Assembly (NCBI GenBank): GCA_023459215.1
Contig: JAEWVF010000099.1
Coordinates: forward strand, 1-7,384
Length of the DNA: 7,384 nucleotides
Origin: Chloroflexota bacterium
Lineage (GTDB): Bacteria; Chloroflexota; Anaerolineae; Anaerolineales; Villigracilaceae
Direction: 5' to 3'
Shown here piece after piece: positions 1-5,698 of this stretch (the first letter of the stretch is position 1; every line of letters starts with the position of its first letter). The translations under genes were made by a program, and so were the position numbers. The notes under the pieces are model-generated. The model was given only the letters and a program-made list of their open reading frames with translations, searched no databases and was not told the origin of the DNA.

Positions 1-102
1 AGTACAATTGGACTGGACGAAGAAAAGATTAGGAAATATGTCCAGTGGCAGGAGAAACAAGAAAAGCAAGTCGAAGCAGTGCAAGGGAAGTTATTCGATT
101 AA
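1..102 (+). CDS. C-terminal end of an IS200/IS605-family Y1 transposase (partial)
   Basis: Reading frame 1 is open from the window edge to a TAA at 100-102, giving 33 residues that include GLDEEKIRKYVQWQEKQEKQ. Known family features: IS200/IS605 TnpA enzymes are small HUH single-strand transposases. Their C-terminal helix carries the catalytic tyrosine followed four residues later by a glutamine that helps hold the metal. Here Y13 and Q17 of the visible stretch have exactly this Tyr+4-Gln spacing, within an acidic then Lys/Gln-rich helix typical of the family end. The HUH histidines lie outside the window, so it cannot be seen whether the element is intact. The frame was chosen by protein resemblance; the overlapping frame that begins with ATG at 8 gives a basic low-complexity product and is not convincing. 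Confidence 0.7.
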   Translation, partial: STIGLDEEKIRKYVQWQEKQEKQVEAVQGKLFD

Positions 103-119
103 GAGACGCCAGCAAGAGC

Positions 120-134
120 GCGCCTTCCAGGCGC
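120..134. repeat. Short GC hairpin after the transposase gene
   Basis: GCGCCT (120-125) and AGGCGC (129-134) pair perfectly around a TCC loop. It lies 17 bases past the transposase stop. It may be part of the structured right end of the insertion sequence; no T tract follows, so it is not a convincing terminator. Confidence 0.45.
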
Positions 135-146
135 ATTATCCCAAAG

Positions 147-165
147 CCGCCGCCTCTGGCGGCGG
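147..165. repeat. Perfect 8-bp hairpin: candidate IS right-end structure or transcription terminator
   Basis: CCGCCGCC (147-154) pairs with GGCGGCGG (158-165) around the loop TCT. IS200/IS605 elements carry subterminal hairpins near each end that the transposase binds as single-stranded DNA, so a hairpin 45 bases after the transposase stop fits a right end. The tail TAATTTACTTTT is moderately T-rich, so a rho-independent terminator insulating the next gene is an alternative. The remaining bases of the gap (166-210) hold only the GGGAG ribosome binding site of the next gene at 201-205. Confidence 0.45.
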
Positions 166-210
166 TAATTTACTTTTCGCGCTTTCACCACATGATTTCA
201 GGGAGATTGT

Positions 211-699
211 ATGTTTGACGGCATCCAGTATTACTCTATTGTTTGGGTTGCGCTGGCTTTAATGGTAATTGTCGGTTTTGTGCTCTTTCGCAACAAACCG
301 CGCCTGCCGGAAGTCGCCGCCTTTTTCGGCATTTTTGTCGCCCTGGCGGCGTTGTATTTTTACCTGCGCCCGGTGCAGACCGAACTGGCCGGCGAAGCCG
401 CCGAAGTGCAGGCCATGATCGGACAGGGAGTTCCGGTTTTGCTGGAGTTCCAGTCGCCGTATTGCGTTGCCTGCATTGCCCTGAAGCCAACCATCGACGC
501 CATCGAACAAGAGTTTTCCGGTCAGTTGATTGTCTTGCGTATCAACGTGCAGGAACAGGTTGGTATGCAACTGGCTCCGGTTTACCGCTTTCAGTATACC
601 CCCACATTCATCTTCTTTTCAGCCGACGGCCAGGAACGCTGGCGCGCTATTGGCTCTTTCGACGAAGCCCGCCTGCGCGCAGACCTGGCCGCGCCATAA
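211..699 (+). CDS. Membrane-anchored thioredoxin-fold protein with CVAC active site
   Basis: This 162-residue protein is a likely thiol-disulfide oxidoreductase. Two hydrophobic segments (about 8-26 and 34-52) flank a basic RNKPR loop. By the positive-inside rule that loop is cytoplasmic, so the thioredoxin domain (about 55-162) would face outward. The strand VPVLLEF (74-80) leads into the redox motif C85-V-A-C88, then a helix with K92-P93. The expected cis-proline is in Y129-T-P131-T, before the FIFF strand. The ATG at 211 is preceded by GGGAG at 201-205, a good ribosome binding site. The stop is 2 bases before the methyltransferase start, so the genes are probably co-transcribed. VPVLLEF through the CxxC helix aligns without gaps to the selenoprotein at 2262-2795, with C85 opposite its TGA. 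Thioredoxin fold is confident; substrate is unknown. Confidence 0.88.
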   Translation: MFDGIQYYSIVWVALALMVIVGFVLFRNKPRLPEVAAFFGIFVALAALYFYLRPVQTELAGEAAEVQAMIGQGVPVLLEFQSPYCVACIALKPTIDAIEQEFSGQLIVLRINVQEQVGMQLAPVYRFQYTPTFIFFSADGQERWRAIGSFDEARLRADLAAP

Positions 700-701
700 C
701 G

Positions 702-1280
702 ATGAGTTTCTTCCGCCGCCTGGTTTTCGATTTTTGGTATATTTTTCGCCGGCCACCCTGGGATAGCGGCATCACCCCGCCTGAGCTTTGGCAGCACATC
801 CGCCAGAATCCGCCTGGGCGGGCAATCGACCTGGGCTGCGGCACGGGCACCAACGCGGTGACTCTGGCTGGGCAGGGTTGGCACGTGACCGGGGTCGATT
901 TTTCTGCCACAGCCATCGAGAGCGCGCGCAAAAAGGCTCGCGAGCAAAACCTGCCAATCTCATTTCTTGTGGATGATGTCACCCGCCTCCCGGACGCGAT
1001 TGGCCCCTTCGACCTGGTGCTGGATATTGGCTGTTTCCACGGGATTCCTGTCCACCTTCGGCCTGTTTACCTGAAAACGATTGGCCGCATCCTTGTCCCT
1101 AACGGAACCTGGCTCTTGTACGGGATGCGCAAAACAACTCCCGCTGCCGCGGTTGGATTGTCCGAACAGGATATTGCGCAGATGGCAGACTTGTTTCACC
1201 TGCGCCGGCGCGAGGATGGAACGGATCCGAGCGGCAGACCCTCTTCCTGGTTTTGGTTTTCCCCGCTTTCCCACACCTGA
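702..1280 (+). CDS. Class I SAM-dependent methyltransferase
   Basis: This 192-residue Rossmann-fold methyltransferase transfers a methyl group from S-adenosylmethionine to an unknown substrate. The N-terminal PWDSGITPPEL (19-29) resembles the segment preceding the fold in TPMT/TehB-like small-molecule methyltransferases. Motif I is DLGCGTG (43-49), binding SAM. The acidic end of strand 2 is GVDFS (64-68), and the FDLVLDIGCFHG strand-4 region lies at 103-114. It looks complete and has no signal peptide, so it should be cytosolic. The frame is open far upstream (from 243), but translation should begin at ATG 702, which gives the normal family N-terminus and starts 2 bases after the thioredoxin gene stop. 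No clear Shine-Dalgarno sequence precedes it, consistent with translational coupling. Substrate cannot be assigned. Confidence 0.87.
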   Translation: MSFFRRLVFDFWYIFRRPPWDSGITPPELWQHIRQNPPGRAIDLGCGTGTNAVTLAGQGWHVTGVDFSATAIESARKKAREQNLPISFLVDDVTRLPDAIGPFDLVLDIGCFHGIPVHLRPVYLKTIGRILVPNGTWLLYGMRKTTPAAAVGLSEQDIAQMADLFHLRRREDGTDPSGRPSSWFWFSPLSHT

Positions 1281-1296
1281 TTTCAAACGAACTTAA

Positions 1297-2208
1297 ATGC
1301 GAATCCTTTTCATGTTCCTGGATGGCGTCGGCCTGGGCGCAGACGATCCGACTATTAATCCGTTTGCGCTGGCGCAGATGCCGAACCTGTCCGCTTTGCT
1401 GGGCGGGCAAGGCTTGCTGGCAGAATCAGCGCCCTTTCGCGGACCGCGGGCCGATTTACTGGCCCTCGATGCCGGGTTGGGCGCGCCCGGTTTGCCGCAA
1501 TCGGCTACCGGACAGGCAGTTTTATTGACCGGGGAAAACATCCCGGCTTTGCTCGGATATCATTACGGCCCGAAGCCGAATCCCGAAGTTGCCCGGTTCC
1601 TGGCCGAGGGCGGTCTTTTTGGCCAATTTGCGCGGGCCGGCAAGCGCGCTGCGCTTTTGAACGCTTACCCGCCCGGCTATTTCTCCGCGATTTCTTCCGG
1701 GAAGCGTCTGTATTCCGCCATTCCCCTGGCGGTTTCGCAGGCCGGGCTGCCCCTGTTTGCCCAGGCGGATTTACACCGCGGTCAGGCCATTTCTGCCGAT
1801 TTCACCGGCCTTGGCTGGCGGGAACGTTTGGAATTATCCGATACCCCTTTGTTGACCGCGGCGATGGCCGGGCAGCGTCTGGCCAGCCTGGCCCGGAATT
1901 ATGATTTCTCTTTCTTCGAGTATTGGCTCAGCGATTACGCCGGCCACCAGCAGGAGATGCCTGCGGCGCTCGCTTTGCTTGAACAGTTCGATGACGTTTT
2001 GGGGGCTTTGTGCGCCGAATGGGATATGGAAAACGATCTTATTTTGTTGACATCGGATCATGGCAATCTCGAAGATTTGTCCACCCGGCGGCATACTCAT
2101 AACCAGGTGCCTTTGCTCCTGGTGGGAAGTTCCAACGCGCGCGAGGCTTTTTCCCCGGTTGTCAATCTGGCCCAGGTTGCTGGCAAAATCTCCCAGCTTT
2201 TGTCTTGA
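1297..2208 (+). CDS. Compact alkaline-phosphatase-superfamily metalloenzyme (iPGM/phosphopentomutase-like)
   Basis: This 303-residue protein has the two-metal core of the clan containing cofactor-independent phosphoglycerate mutase (iPGM) and phosphopentomutase. Visible ligands match iPGM order: D9 in FLDGVG; S69 in QSATGQ, at the position of the catalytic serine; D213 and H217 in SDYAGH; D254-H255 in SDHGN; and H266 in HTHN. About 300 residues is much shorter than iPGM (around 510), so the large iPGM transferase insertion is absent or reduced and the reaction is probably a phosphatase, phosphotransferase or nucleotide-hydrolase type. No signal peptide is seen, so it is probably cytosolic. 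The ATG at 1297 lies 16 bases after the methyltransferase stop, with no clear Shine-Dalgarno sequence. The fold and metal site are confident; the substrate is unknown. Confidence 0.87.
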   Translation: MRILFMFLDGVGLGADDPTINPFALAQMPNLSALLGGQGLLAESAPFRGPRADLLALDAGLGAPGLPQSATGQAVLLTGENIPALLGYHYGPKPNPEVARFLAEGGLFGQFARAGKRAALLNAYPPGYFSAISSGKRLYSAIPLAVSQAGLPLFAQADLHRGQAISADFTGLGWRERLELSDTPLLTAAMAGQRLASLARNYDFSFFEYWLSDYAGHQQEMPAALALLEQFDDVLGALCAEWDMENDLILLTSDHGNLEDLSTRRHTHNQVPLLLVGSSNAREAFSPVVNLAQVAGKISQLLS

Positions 2209-2220
2209 TATTAGACAAAA
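2198..2220. repeat. Inverted repeat spanning the metalloenzyme stop codon
   Basis: TTTTGTCT (2198-2205) and AGACAAAA (2213-2220) form a perfect 8-bp stem around the loop TGATATT, which contains the TGA stop of the metalloenzyme gene. It is AT-rich and not followed by a T tract, so it is a poor terminator. It overlaps the -35 candidate of the next gene and could be an operator or an mRNA 3'-end stabiliser; the role is unproven. Confidence 0.5.
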
Positions 2221-2240
2221 ACACTCCACAATGGTAGCAT
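2212..2240 (+). promoter_or_regulatory. Candidate promoter of the selenoprotein gene
   Basis: TAGACA (2212-2217, five of six matches to TTGACA) and TAGCAT (2235-2240, four of six to TATAAT) are 17 bases apart. The predicted start near 2247 leaves a very short leader that still contains the AAGGAG site at 2251-2256. This would allow the gene to be expressed separately from the three upstream genes. Confidence 0.35.
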
Positions 2241-2261
2241 TATGCTGTTCAAGGAGAGCCT

Positions 2262-2795
2262 ATGAAAAGAGCCTTTCTAACCCTGGTTTTTGCCGTGCTT
2301 CTGATGGCCTGCGCTGCCCCCCAGTCGGATTTGCCTGCCCAACTTCCAACGCCTACCGCTGCTCCGGTTGCGCCAGCCGATGTTGAACCTGCGGCGGCCA
2401 CCGTAGCGCCACAACCGGAACCTGCCGACGGGCAGGAGCAGCCACAGGCCATCCCAACCTCGCGCGGCGATGCTTTGGTAGCCAGCGACCCAGCCCAGGT
2501 CGATCTCCAGTCGGGCCGGCCCGTGCTGGTTGAGTTTTTCCGCTTCACCTGAGGCACCTGCCGTTCCCTGGCGCCCGTCGTGCACGGGCTTGAAGTGGAA
2601 TATTTTGGCAAGGTCGATTTTTATTTTCTCGATGCCGATGACCCGGCTACCAAGGATTTTCAACGTCAGTTTGGCTTCAATTACCAGCCCGAGTTTTACC
2701 TGTTGGACGCTTCGGGCCAGGTGGTGAAAAAATGGGTCGGTTATGTCAGCGCCGATGATTTACGGGCCGAGTTCGACAAACTGACTGCGCAATAA
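2262..2795 (+). CDS. Thioredoxin-like lipoprotein, probable selenoprotein (TGA at 2550-2552 read as Sec)
   Basis: Read through one in-frame TGA, this frame gives 177 residues. Residues 1-17 are a lipoprotein signal with lipobox LMAC (lipidated C17). Residues 18-65 are a Pro/Ala/Glu-rich tether. Residues 66-177 form a thioredoxin fold: strand RPVLVEFF (86-93), then U97-G-T-C100, then LAPVV, strand VDFYFLDAD (118-126), cis-proline P143 in YQPEFYLLD, and the final strand and helix to TAQ. The TGA replaces exactly the first cysteine of CxxC, the nucleophile, and the downstream half has no start of its own. A SECIS-like hairpin follows the TGA. The start is fixed by AAGGAG at 2251-2256, five bases before ATG 2262. 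It probably acts as a lipid-anchored extracytoplasmic thiol/selenol oxidoreductase. A TGC-to-TGA mutation or sequencing error would give the same picture and is the main alternative. A standard gene call would stop at 2552 and miss the catalytic half. Confidence 0.8.
2550..2600 (+). promoter_or_regulatory. Candidate bacterial SECIS element starting at the UGA
   Basis: UGA (2550-2552) is followed by a hairpin with upper stem GCCCGU (2573-2578) / ACGGGC (2584-2589), six perfect pairs, closing the five-base loop CGUGC (2579-2583). A lower stem UUCC (2564-2567) / GGAA (2597-2600) can form below an internal loop. The loop starts 26 bases after the UGA, and a G is the second loop base. Both agree with the usual bacterial SECIS rules as I recall them (loop about 16-37 bases from the UGA, G among the first two loop bases). 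Such an element would recruit SelB carrying Sec-tRNA. The fold was made by hand, not by an energy calculation. Confidence 0.65.
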
Positions 2796-2817
2796 GCGCC
2801 GGGTTGCAAATGGAATC

Positions 2818-2851
2818 AAAAAGGCTGTCCAGATGGGCAGCCTTTTGCTTT
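2818..2851. terminator. Bidirectional rho-independent terminator between convergent genes
   Basis: AAAAGGCTGTCC (2819-2830) pairs with GGGCAGCCTTTT (2835-2846) around AGAT, a 12-bp stem with one T-G wobble. The plus strand continues CTTTTGCTTT; the minus strand reads five T's at the stem end. It lies between the selenoprotein stop and the histidine kinase stop and should end transcription from both sides. That a proper terminator sits right after the downstream half supports 2793-2795 as the real end of the selenoprotein gene. Confidence 0.88.
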
Positions 2852-4046
2852 AGAAGACTACCTTGATGGCCTTGAGGCGCACGGTGAAGATGCTTCCTTT
2901 GCCGGGTTCGCTCTGCACCGAGAGGCGGCCATTGTGCTGCTTGATGACCTGGTTGGTGATGGCCAGCCCCAGCCCGACGCCGCTGAAAAGCTGTTCGCCG
3001 GAGCGCTCGAGGTGGTAAAAACGATCAAAGATTTTGGGAATCTGGCTCATTTCGATGCCAATGCCCTCATCGATGATATCCATCACCACGTAATTTTCTT
3101 CCTCGCGTAGGTTGATGGTGACAACGCCGCCGTGCGGACTGAATTTGACCGCATTATCGGTCAGGGCGATGACGGCCCGCTCCAATGACTTCGGATCCCC
3201 CGAAACCATCGGCAGGTTGGCTGTCGATTTGATTTCAATCGTAACCAGGTTGCCCGCGGCCTTGTCCTGGTACCTTTCGGCCACATCTTCGGCAATCAGT
3301 TTCAGGTTGACGGGTTGGAATTTCGGCAGGATCAGGTCCATTTCCTGCAAGAACAGGATGTCATTGACCAGGGTGGTGATTTGCTGGATGTTGCGCGCCA
3401 CGGTATCGATCGTGGTCGGGATTTTTTCCTGGTTGATCAGGCCTTTTTGCATGAGTTGCAGGAATCCACCGGCGGCCATGAGCGGGGTGCGCAGTTCGTG
3501 GGCGATGTTGGTCAGGAATTCGCGCCGCGCCAACTCCTGCTCGGCCAGTTTTTGGTAAGCCTCGGCCAGTTCCGCCGCGCGGATTTTCAGGTCCTCGATG
3601 GCCATTTCATCGTTTTCGCGCAGGCGATTCGAGATTTCGCGCACCATCGCCATTGAAATGCTGCTGGAGCGCTGTAAGACGCGGTCGAAATTCTCGCGAT
3701 CGATTTCCATCACCGTTGTTGGCCCGGAGGTGGTTACCGAAGCTGCTCGCGGGGCGTTGTGAATAATCGCCATTTCGCCAAAGAAGTCGCCCGCTTCGAG
3801 CGTCTTGAGCTGCTTTTGTTCGACATTATTGATGGTTTTGGTAACGTTAACCTGGCCGTCGAGCAAAATATAAAATTTACTCTCGATTTTCCCCTCATGG
3901 CACAGCACAATCCCATCGGGATAGTTATTGACCTGGCTGCGGGTGACCAGTTCGTCAATCTCGAGTTGCGAGATGCCGGGAAAGGCCTTCGGGATGATTT
4001 CTTTGGGCGCGGGGAGTTTTTTGCGCGGAAGGTTAAGTTGATACAT
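2850..4046 (-). CDS. Cyclic-nucleotide-binding-domain sensor histidine kinase
   Basis: This 398-residue protein is a soluble two-component sensor; no signal peptide or membrane segment is seen. Residues about 20-145 form a cNMP-binding (CRP-like) domain with phosphate-binding cassette F89-G-E91-M-A then P99-R100-A-A. The Glu and Arg expected to hold a cyclic nucleotide are present. A charged helical linker (about 148-176, probable coiled coil) leads to the HisKA domain with phospho-acceptor H183 in IAHELRTP. The ATPase domain shows the N box (N298 in TDNAVKF), G1 box DEGIGI (326-331), F box IFDRFYH (339-345) and G2 box GVGLGLAI (356-363). All kinase boxes are intact. No response regulator lies in the window, so it is an orphan here. 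The start at 4046 has GAGGCGG five bases upstream. A cyclic-nucleotide-gated kinase is inference from the conserved cassette; the ligand is unknown. Confidence 0.93.
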   Translation of the reverse strand: MYQLNLPRKKLPAPKEIIPKAFPGISQLEIDELVTRSQVNNYPDGIVLCHEGKIESKFYILLDGQVNVTKTINNVEQKQLKTLEAGDFFGEMAIIHNAPRAASVTTSGPTTVMEIDRENFDRVLQRSSSISMAMVREISNRLRENDEMAIEDLKIRAAELAEAYQKLAEQELARREFLTNIAHELRTPLMAAGGFLQLMQKGLINQEKIPTTIDTVARNIQQITTLVNDILFLQEMDLILPKFQPVNLKLIAEDVAERYQDKAAGNLVTIEIKSTANLPMVSGDPKSLERAVIALTDNAVKFSPHGGVVTINLREEENYVVMDIIDEGIGIEMSQIPKIFDRFYHLERSGEQLFSGVGLGLAITNQVIKQHNGRLSVQSEPGKGSIFTVRLKAIKVVF

Positions 4047-4101
4047 AAAACCGCCTCACAATAAGGACAGAACGTTTTGCGGATGAAAACCCAGTTTTGC
4101 C

Positions 4102-4130
4102 ATTATAAATATAAGTTGTTATTTTATGAT
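4102..4130 (-). promoter_or_regulatory. Candidate promoter of the histidine kinase gene
   Basis: On the minus strand a perfect TATAAT (4107 to 4102) is preceded at 17 bases by a weak -35 (ATCATA, 4130 to 4125). It lies in the 77-base AT-rich gap before the kinase and overlaps the end of the phosphoribosyltransferase gene. The predicted leader is about 50 bases. It would let the kinase be expressed independently of the upstream pair. Confidence 0.42.
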
Positions 4131-4687
4131 GATTCTGGCAGAAACTCATTCAAATTGCGTTGTAATTGAATGGCATTCTCGATTTCGGGATGAGTTTGCC
4201 ATTTGCCGTTGATATACACATTTTCATCCCAGGGGAAAACAACCAGGGCATCCGTTTCGAGCGCGGTGTAGTTCGGGTGCGGGTCTGACCAGGAGTGGGA
4301 GGCCAGCGTAGCGGTCAATACGCGCGGAACCCCGCGTCGGCTGACAAGCTGTACCGCGCGCGTCAGGGTCTGGCCTGTATCGGCAATTTCATCGATAACA
4401 ACAGCGCACTTGCGATTGGCAACCTGGATGGCCACATCGAGCAGCACCACCGGGGTTGAGTGAACGATCTCATCGTGCATTCGGCGCGTCAGGCGGATGG
4501 GGAACATCTCACAGCGTAAAGCAGCGGCTACCGCGGTAGCGGGAATCAAGCCTCCGCGGGCGATCCCGATGACCACATCCACCTTCTCCTTGGCAAGCTG
4601 CTCAACAAGCCCGCGGGTCATCGTTCCAAACCGTTCCCAACTGATTTTTTCCACCCCTTGCCGATTTGCGTAATCATAGCTTTTCAT
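4124..4687 (-). CDS. Phosphoribosyltransferase, Gpt/xanthine-hypoxanthine type
   Basis: This 187-residue type I phosphoribosyltransferase probably joins a purine base to PRPP in the cytosol (nucleotide salvage). The PRPP-binding motif is VVIDEIADTGQTL (96-108), the family's hydrophobic strand, acidic pair and DTGxTL loop. GIARGGLIPA (41-50) is the pyrophosphate loop region. The C-terminal VVFPWDENV (149-157) resembles the WxxxPW stretch seen in Gpt-like enzymes. The first acidic residue of the usual D-D pair is kept (D99), followed by E100. The gene starts 7 bases after the stop of the hydrolase lipoprotein, and its GAGG ribosome site overlaps that stop, so the two are co-transcribed and perhaps translationally coupled. 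Which base it uses (xanthine, guanine, hypoxanthine) cannot be told from sequence alone. Confidence 0.88.
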   Translation of the reverse strand: MKSYDYANRQGVEKISWERFGTMTRGLVEQLAKEKVDVVIGIARGGLIPATAVAAALRCEMFPIRLTRRMHDEIVHSTPVVLLDVAIQVANRKCAVVIDEIADTGQTLTRAVQLVSRRGVPRVLTATLASHSWSDPHPNYTALETDALVVFPWDENVYINGKWQTHPEIENAIQLQRNLNEFLPESS

Positions 4688-4694
4688 GGGAGCC

Positions 4695-5636
4695 TCACTT
4701 GGTTGCTTCGATCAGAAATTCAATGATGTTTTTGCCAAAATCTGCTTCCATCTTGCGCGGCACAAAAAAAGTCATGCCGTGTTTGATACCTGGATAAGAA
4801 AAAATTTGATATTGATCGCCCGGCGCGATGCTCCAGCAGGTTGCCGGGGATGGGCCATCGTTGACTGCGTACATACAGCGCACCTGTTTGCCAGCCTCGA
4901 TCAGCGCCTGGGCGTTTTGGCCATAGTCCGTTCCTAGCCAGCTTCCGGGTGAGATGGAGAAGGCTCCGCGGCAGCTTTCCGCGCAGGCGTTTACCACGGC
5001 GTCCGCCCCGATGCTGGTTCCAATCCCGACGATTTTGTTGGCGTCGACGGCTGGTAGCGTGCGCGCTGCCTGGTATGCAGCCTGGGCGTCGATTTGATAG
5101 AGGCTGAAATCCTGGGCTTTTTCGCCATTGCTTTCGCCGTGCCCGCGGAAATCGAAGGTCATCACGTTGAACGTCATCTCCGCTGGCAGCAGGGGCAAAG
5201 CGCCGTTGGCGCTTGGGGTTGGCTGGGAGCCATCGGGGCTGGGCCAGTTTTGCAGCCAGGTGATAAAGCCGGAGTTTTCTGCCCACCATAGGCGCTGGTC
5301 GCCATCTTTTTGGTGCATCATCACAACGACCGGGGCATTAATTTGAAATGCCGGGTAGAAGTAGCCGCGCAGGACAATCCCGTCGGGCGTCTGGAAGCTG
5401 ATTTTCAGCGGGCGAGGATCCTGGATATGGATGGCTGTAACCGAGGGCGCCGGGGTGTTGCTTGGCGGAACCGTGATGGTTGGCAGCAAGGTCTTCTGCG
5501 GCAGTGATGTTTGGGATGGCCGCGGTGTGGATGTTTCTCTCGCCTCGAGAGTCGCGCTTGGGGGCGCAGCGGTTCCTCCCGCGCAGCCCGACAGCAACAA
5601 GAGTAGACAGGTCAACAGCAAAGCCAAGTTTCGCAT
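4695..5636 (-). CDS. Alpha/beta-hydrolase-fold lipoprotein
   Basis: This 313-residue exported protein has a signal peptide with lipobox LSGC (lipidated C18), then a Ser/Thr/Pro-rich tether (about 19-72). The alpha/beta hydrolase domain follows. Strand APVVVMMH (101-108) leads towards the oxyanion region. DFRGHGES (162-169) is the dienelactone-hydrolase/serine-esterase-like signature. GTSIG (206-210) is the nucleophile elbow with S208. The catalytic histidine is probably H286 in IKHGM, and D260 is a candidate acid. Residues about 111-155 are a Trp/Pro-rich insertion that may form a lid. Four cysteines in the mature domain (218, 222, 254, 267) could form disulfides outside the cell. It is the first gene of a pair with the phosphoribosyltransferase. 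Hydrolase fold and anchoring are confident; substrate is unknown. Confidence 0.9.
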   Translation of the reverse strand: MRNLALLLTCLLLLLSGCAGGTAAPPSATLEARETSTPRPSQTSLPQKTLLPTITVPPSNTPAPSVTAIHIQDPRPLKISFQTPDGIVLRGYFYPAFQINAPVVVMMHQKDGDQRLWWAENSGFITWLQNWPSPDGSQPTPSANGALPLLPAEMTFNVMTFDFRGHGESNGEKAQDFSLYQIDAQAAYQAARTLPAVDANKIVGIGTSIGADAVVNACAESCRGAFSISPGSWLGTDYGQNAQALIEAGKQVRCMYAVNDGPSPATCWSIAPGDQYQIFSYPGIKHGMTFFVPRKMEADFGKNIIEFLIEATK

Positions 5637-5673
5637 AGCGCTATTATACGAGATATGTGAAGGTGCAAATCAA
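5636..5673 (-). promoter_or_regulatory. Candidate promoter predicting a leaderless hydrolase mRNA
   Basis: A perfect TATAAT reads on the minus strand from 5648 to 5643, and the ATG of the hydrolase begins at 5636, six bases after it. Normal -10 to start spacing puts +1 on the A of that ATG, so the mRNA would have no leader. No Shine-Dalgarno sequence precedes the ATG. The -35 is weak: TTGATT (5673-5668) at 19 bases or TTTGCA (5669-5664) at 15. Confidence 0.5.
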
Positions 5674-5695
5674 AGGCGCGGGTTTTACCCGCGCC
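5666..5695 (-). terminator. Rho-independent terminator of the adenosine-specific kinase gene
   Basis: GGCGCGGGT (5675-5683) pairs perfectly with ACCCGCGCC (5687-5695) around three bases. Read on the minus strand, the stem is followed by TTTGATTTG, a fair T-rich tail. It begins 3 bases after the kinase stop. Its tail overlaps the -35 region of the hydrolase promoter. Confidence 0.8.
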
Positions 5696-5698
5696 CTG

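Noticed and set aside
169..197. Promoter for the thioredoxin gene (TTTACT ... CATGAT)
   Set aside because: Both boxes match weakly and the predicted start would fall on the ribosome binding site.
8..262. An 84-residue basic ORF at the left edge
   Set aside because: It is low-complexity, out of frame with the transposase tail, and runs over the hairpins and the start of the thioredoxin gene.
243..701. A long N-terminal extension of the methyltransferase overlapping the thioredoxin gene
   Set aside because: The extra residues are a Cys/Arg-rich out-of-frame shadow of the thioredoxin gene. Family similarity starts after ATG 702.
2550..2552. TGA read as tryptophan (alternative genetic code)
   Set aside because: TGA is the normal stop of at least four other genes here (ends at 1280, 2208, 4695 and 6605), and the position is a catalytic Cys/Sec site in thioredoxins, not a Trp site.
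2262..2552. A complete 96-residue lipoprotein ending at the TGA
   Set aside because: It would end in the middle of the thioredoxin active site, while the same frame continues with the rest of the fold to 2795. A recent nonsense mutation cannot be fully excluded and is recorded as the alternative.
3112..3656. Plus-strand ORFs opposite the histidine kinase
   Set aside because: They are antisense shadows of a strongly supported kinase gene and show no family features.
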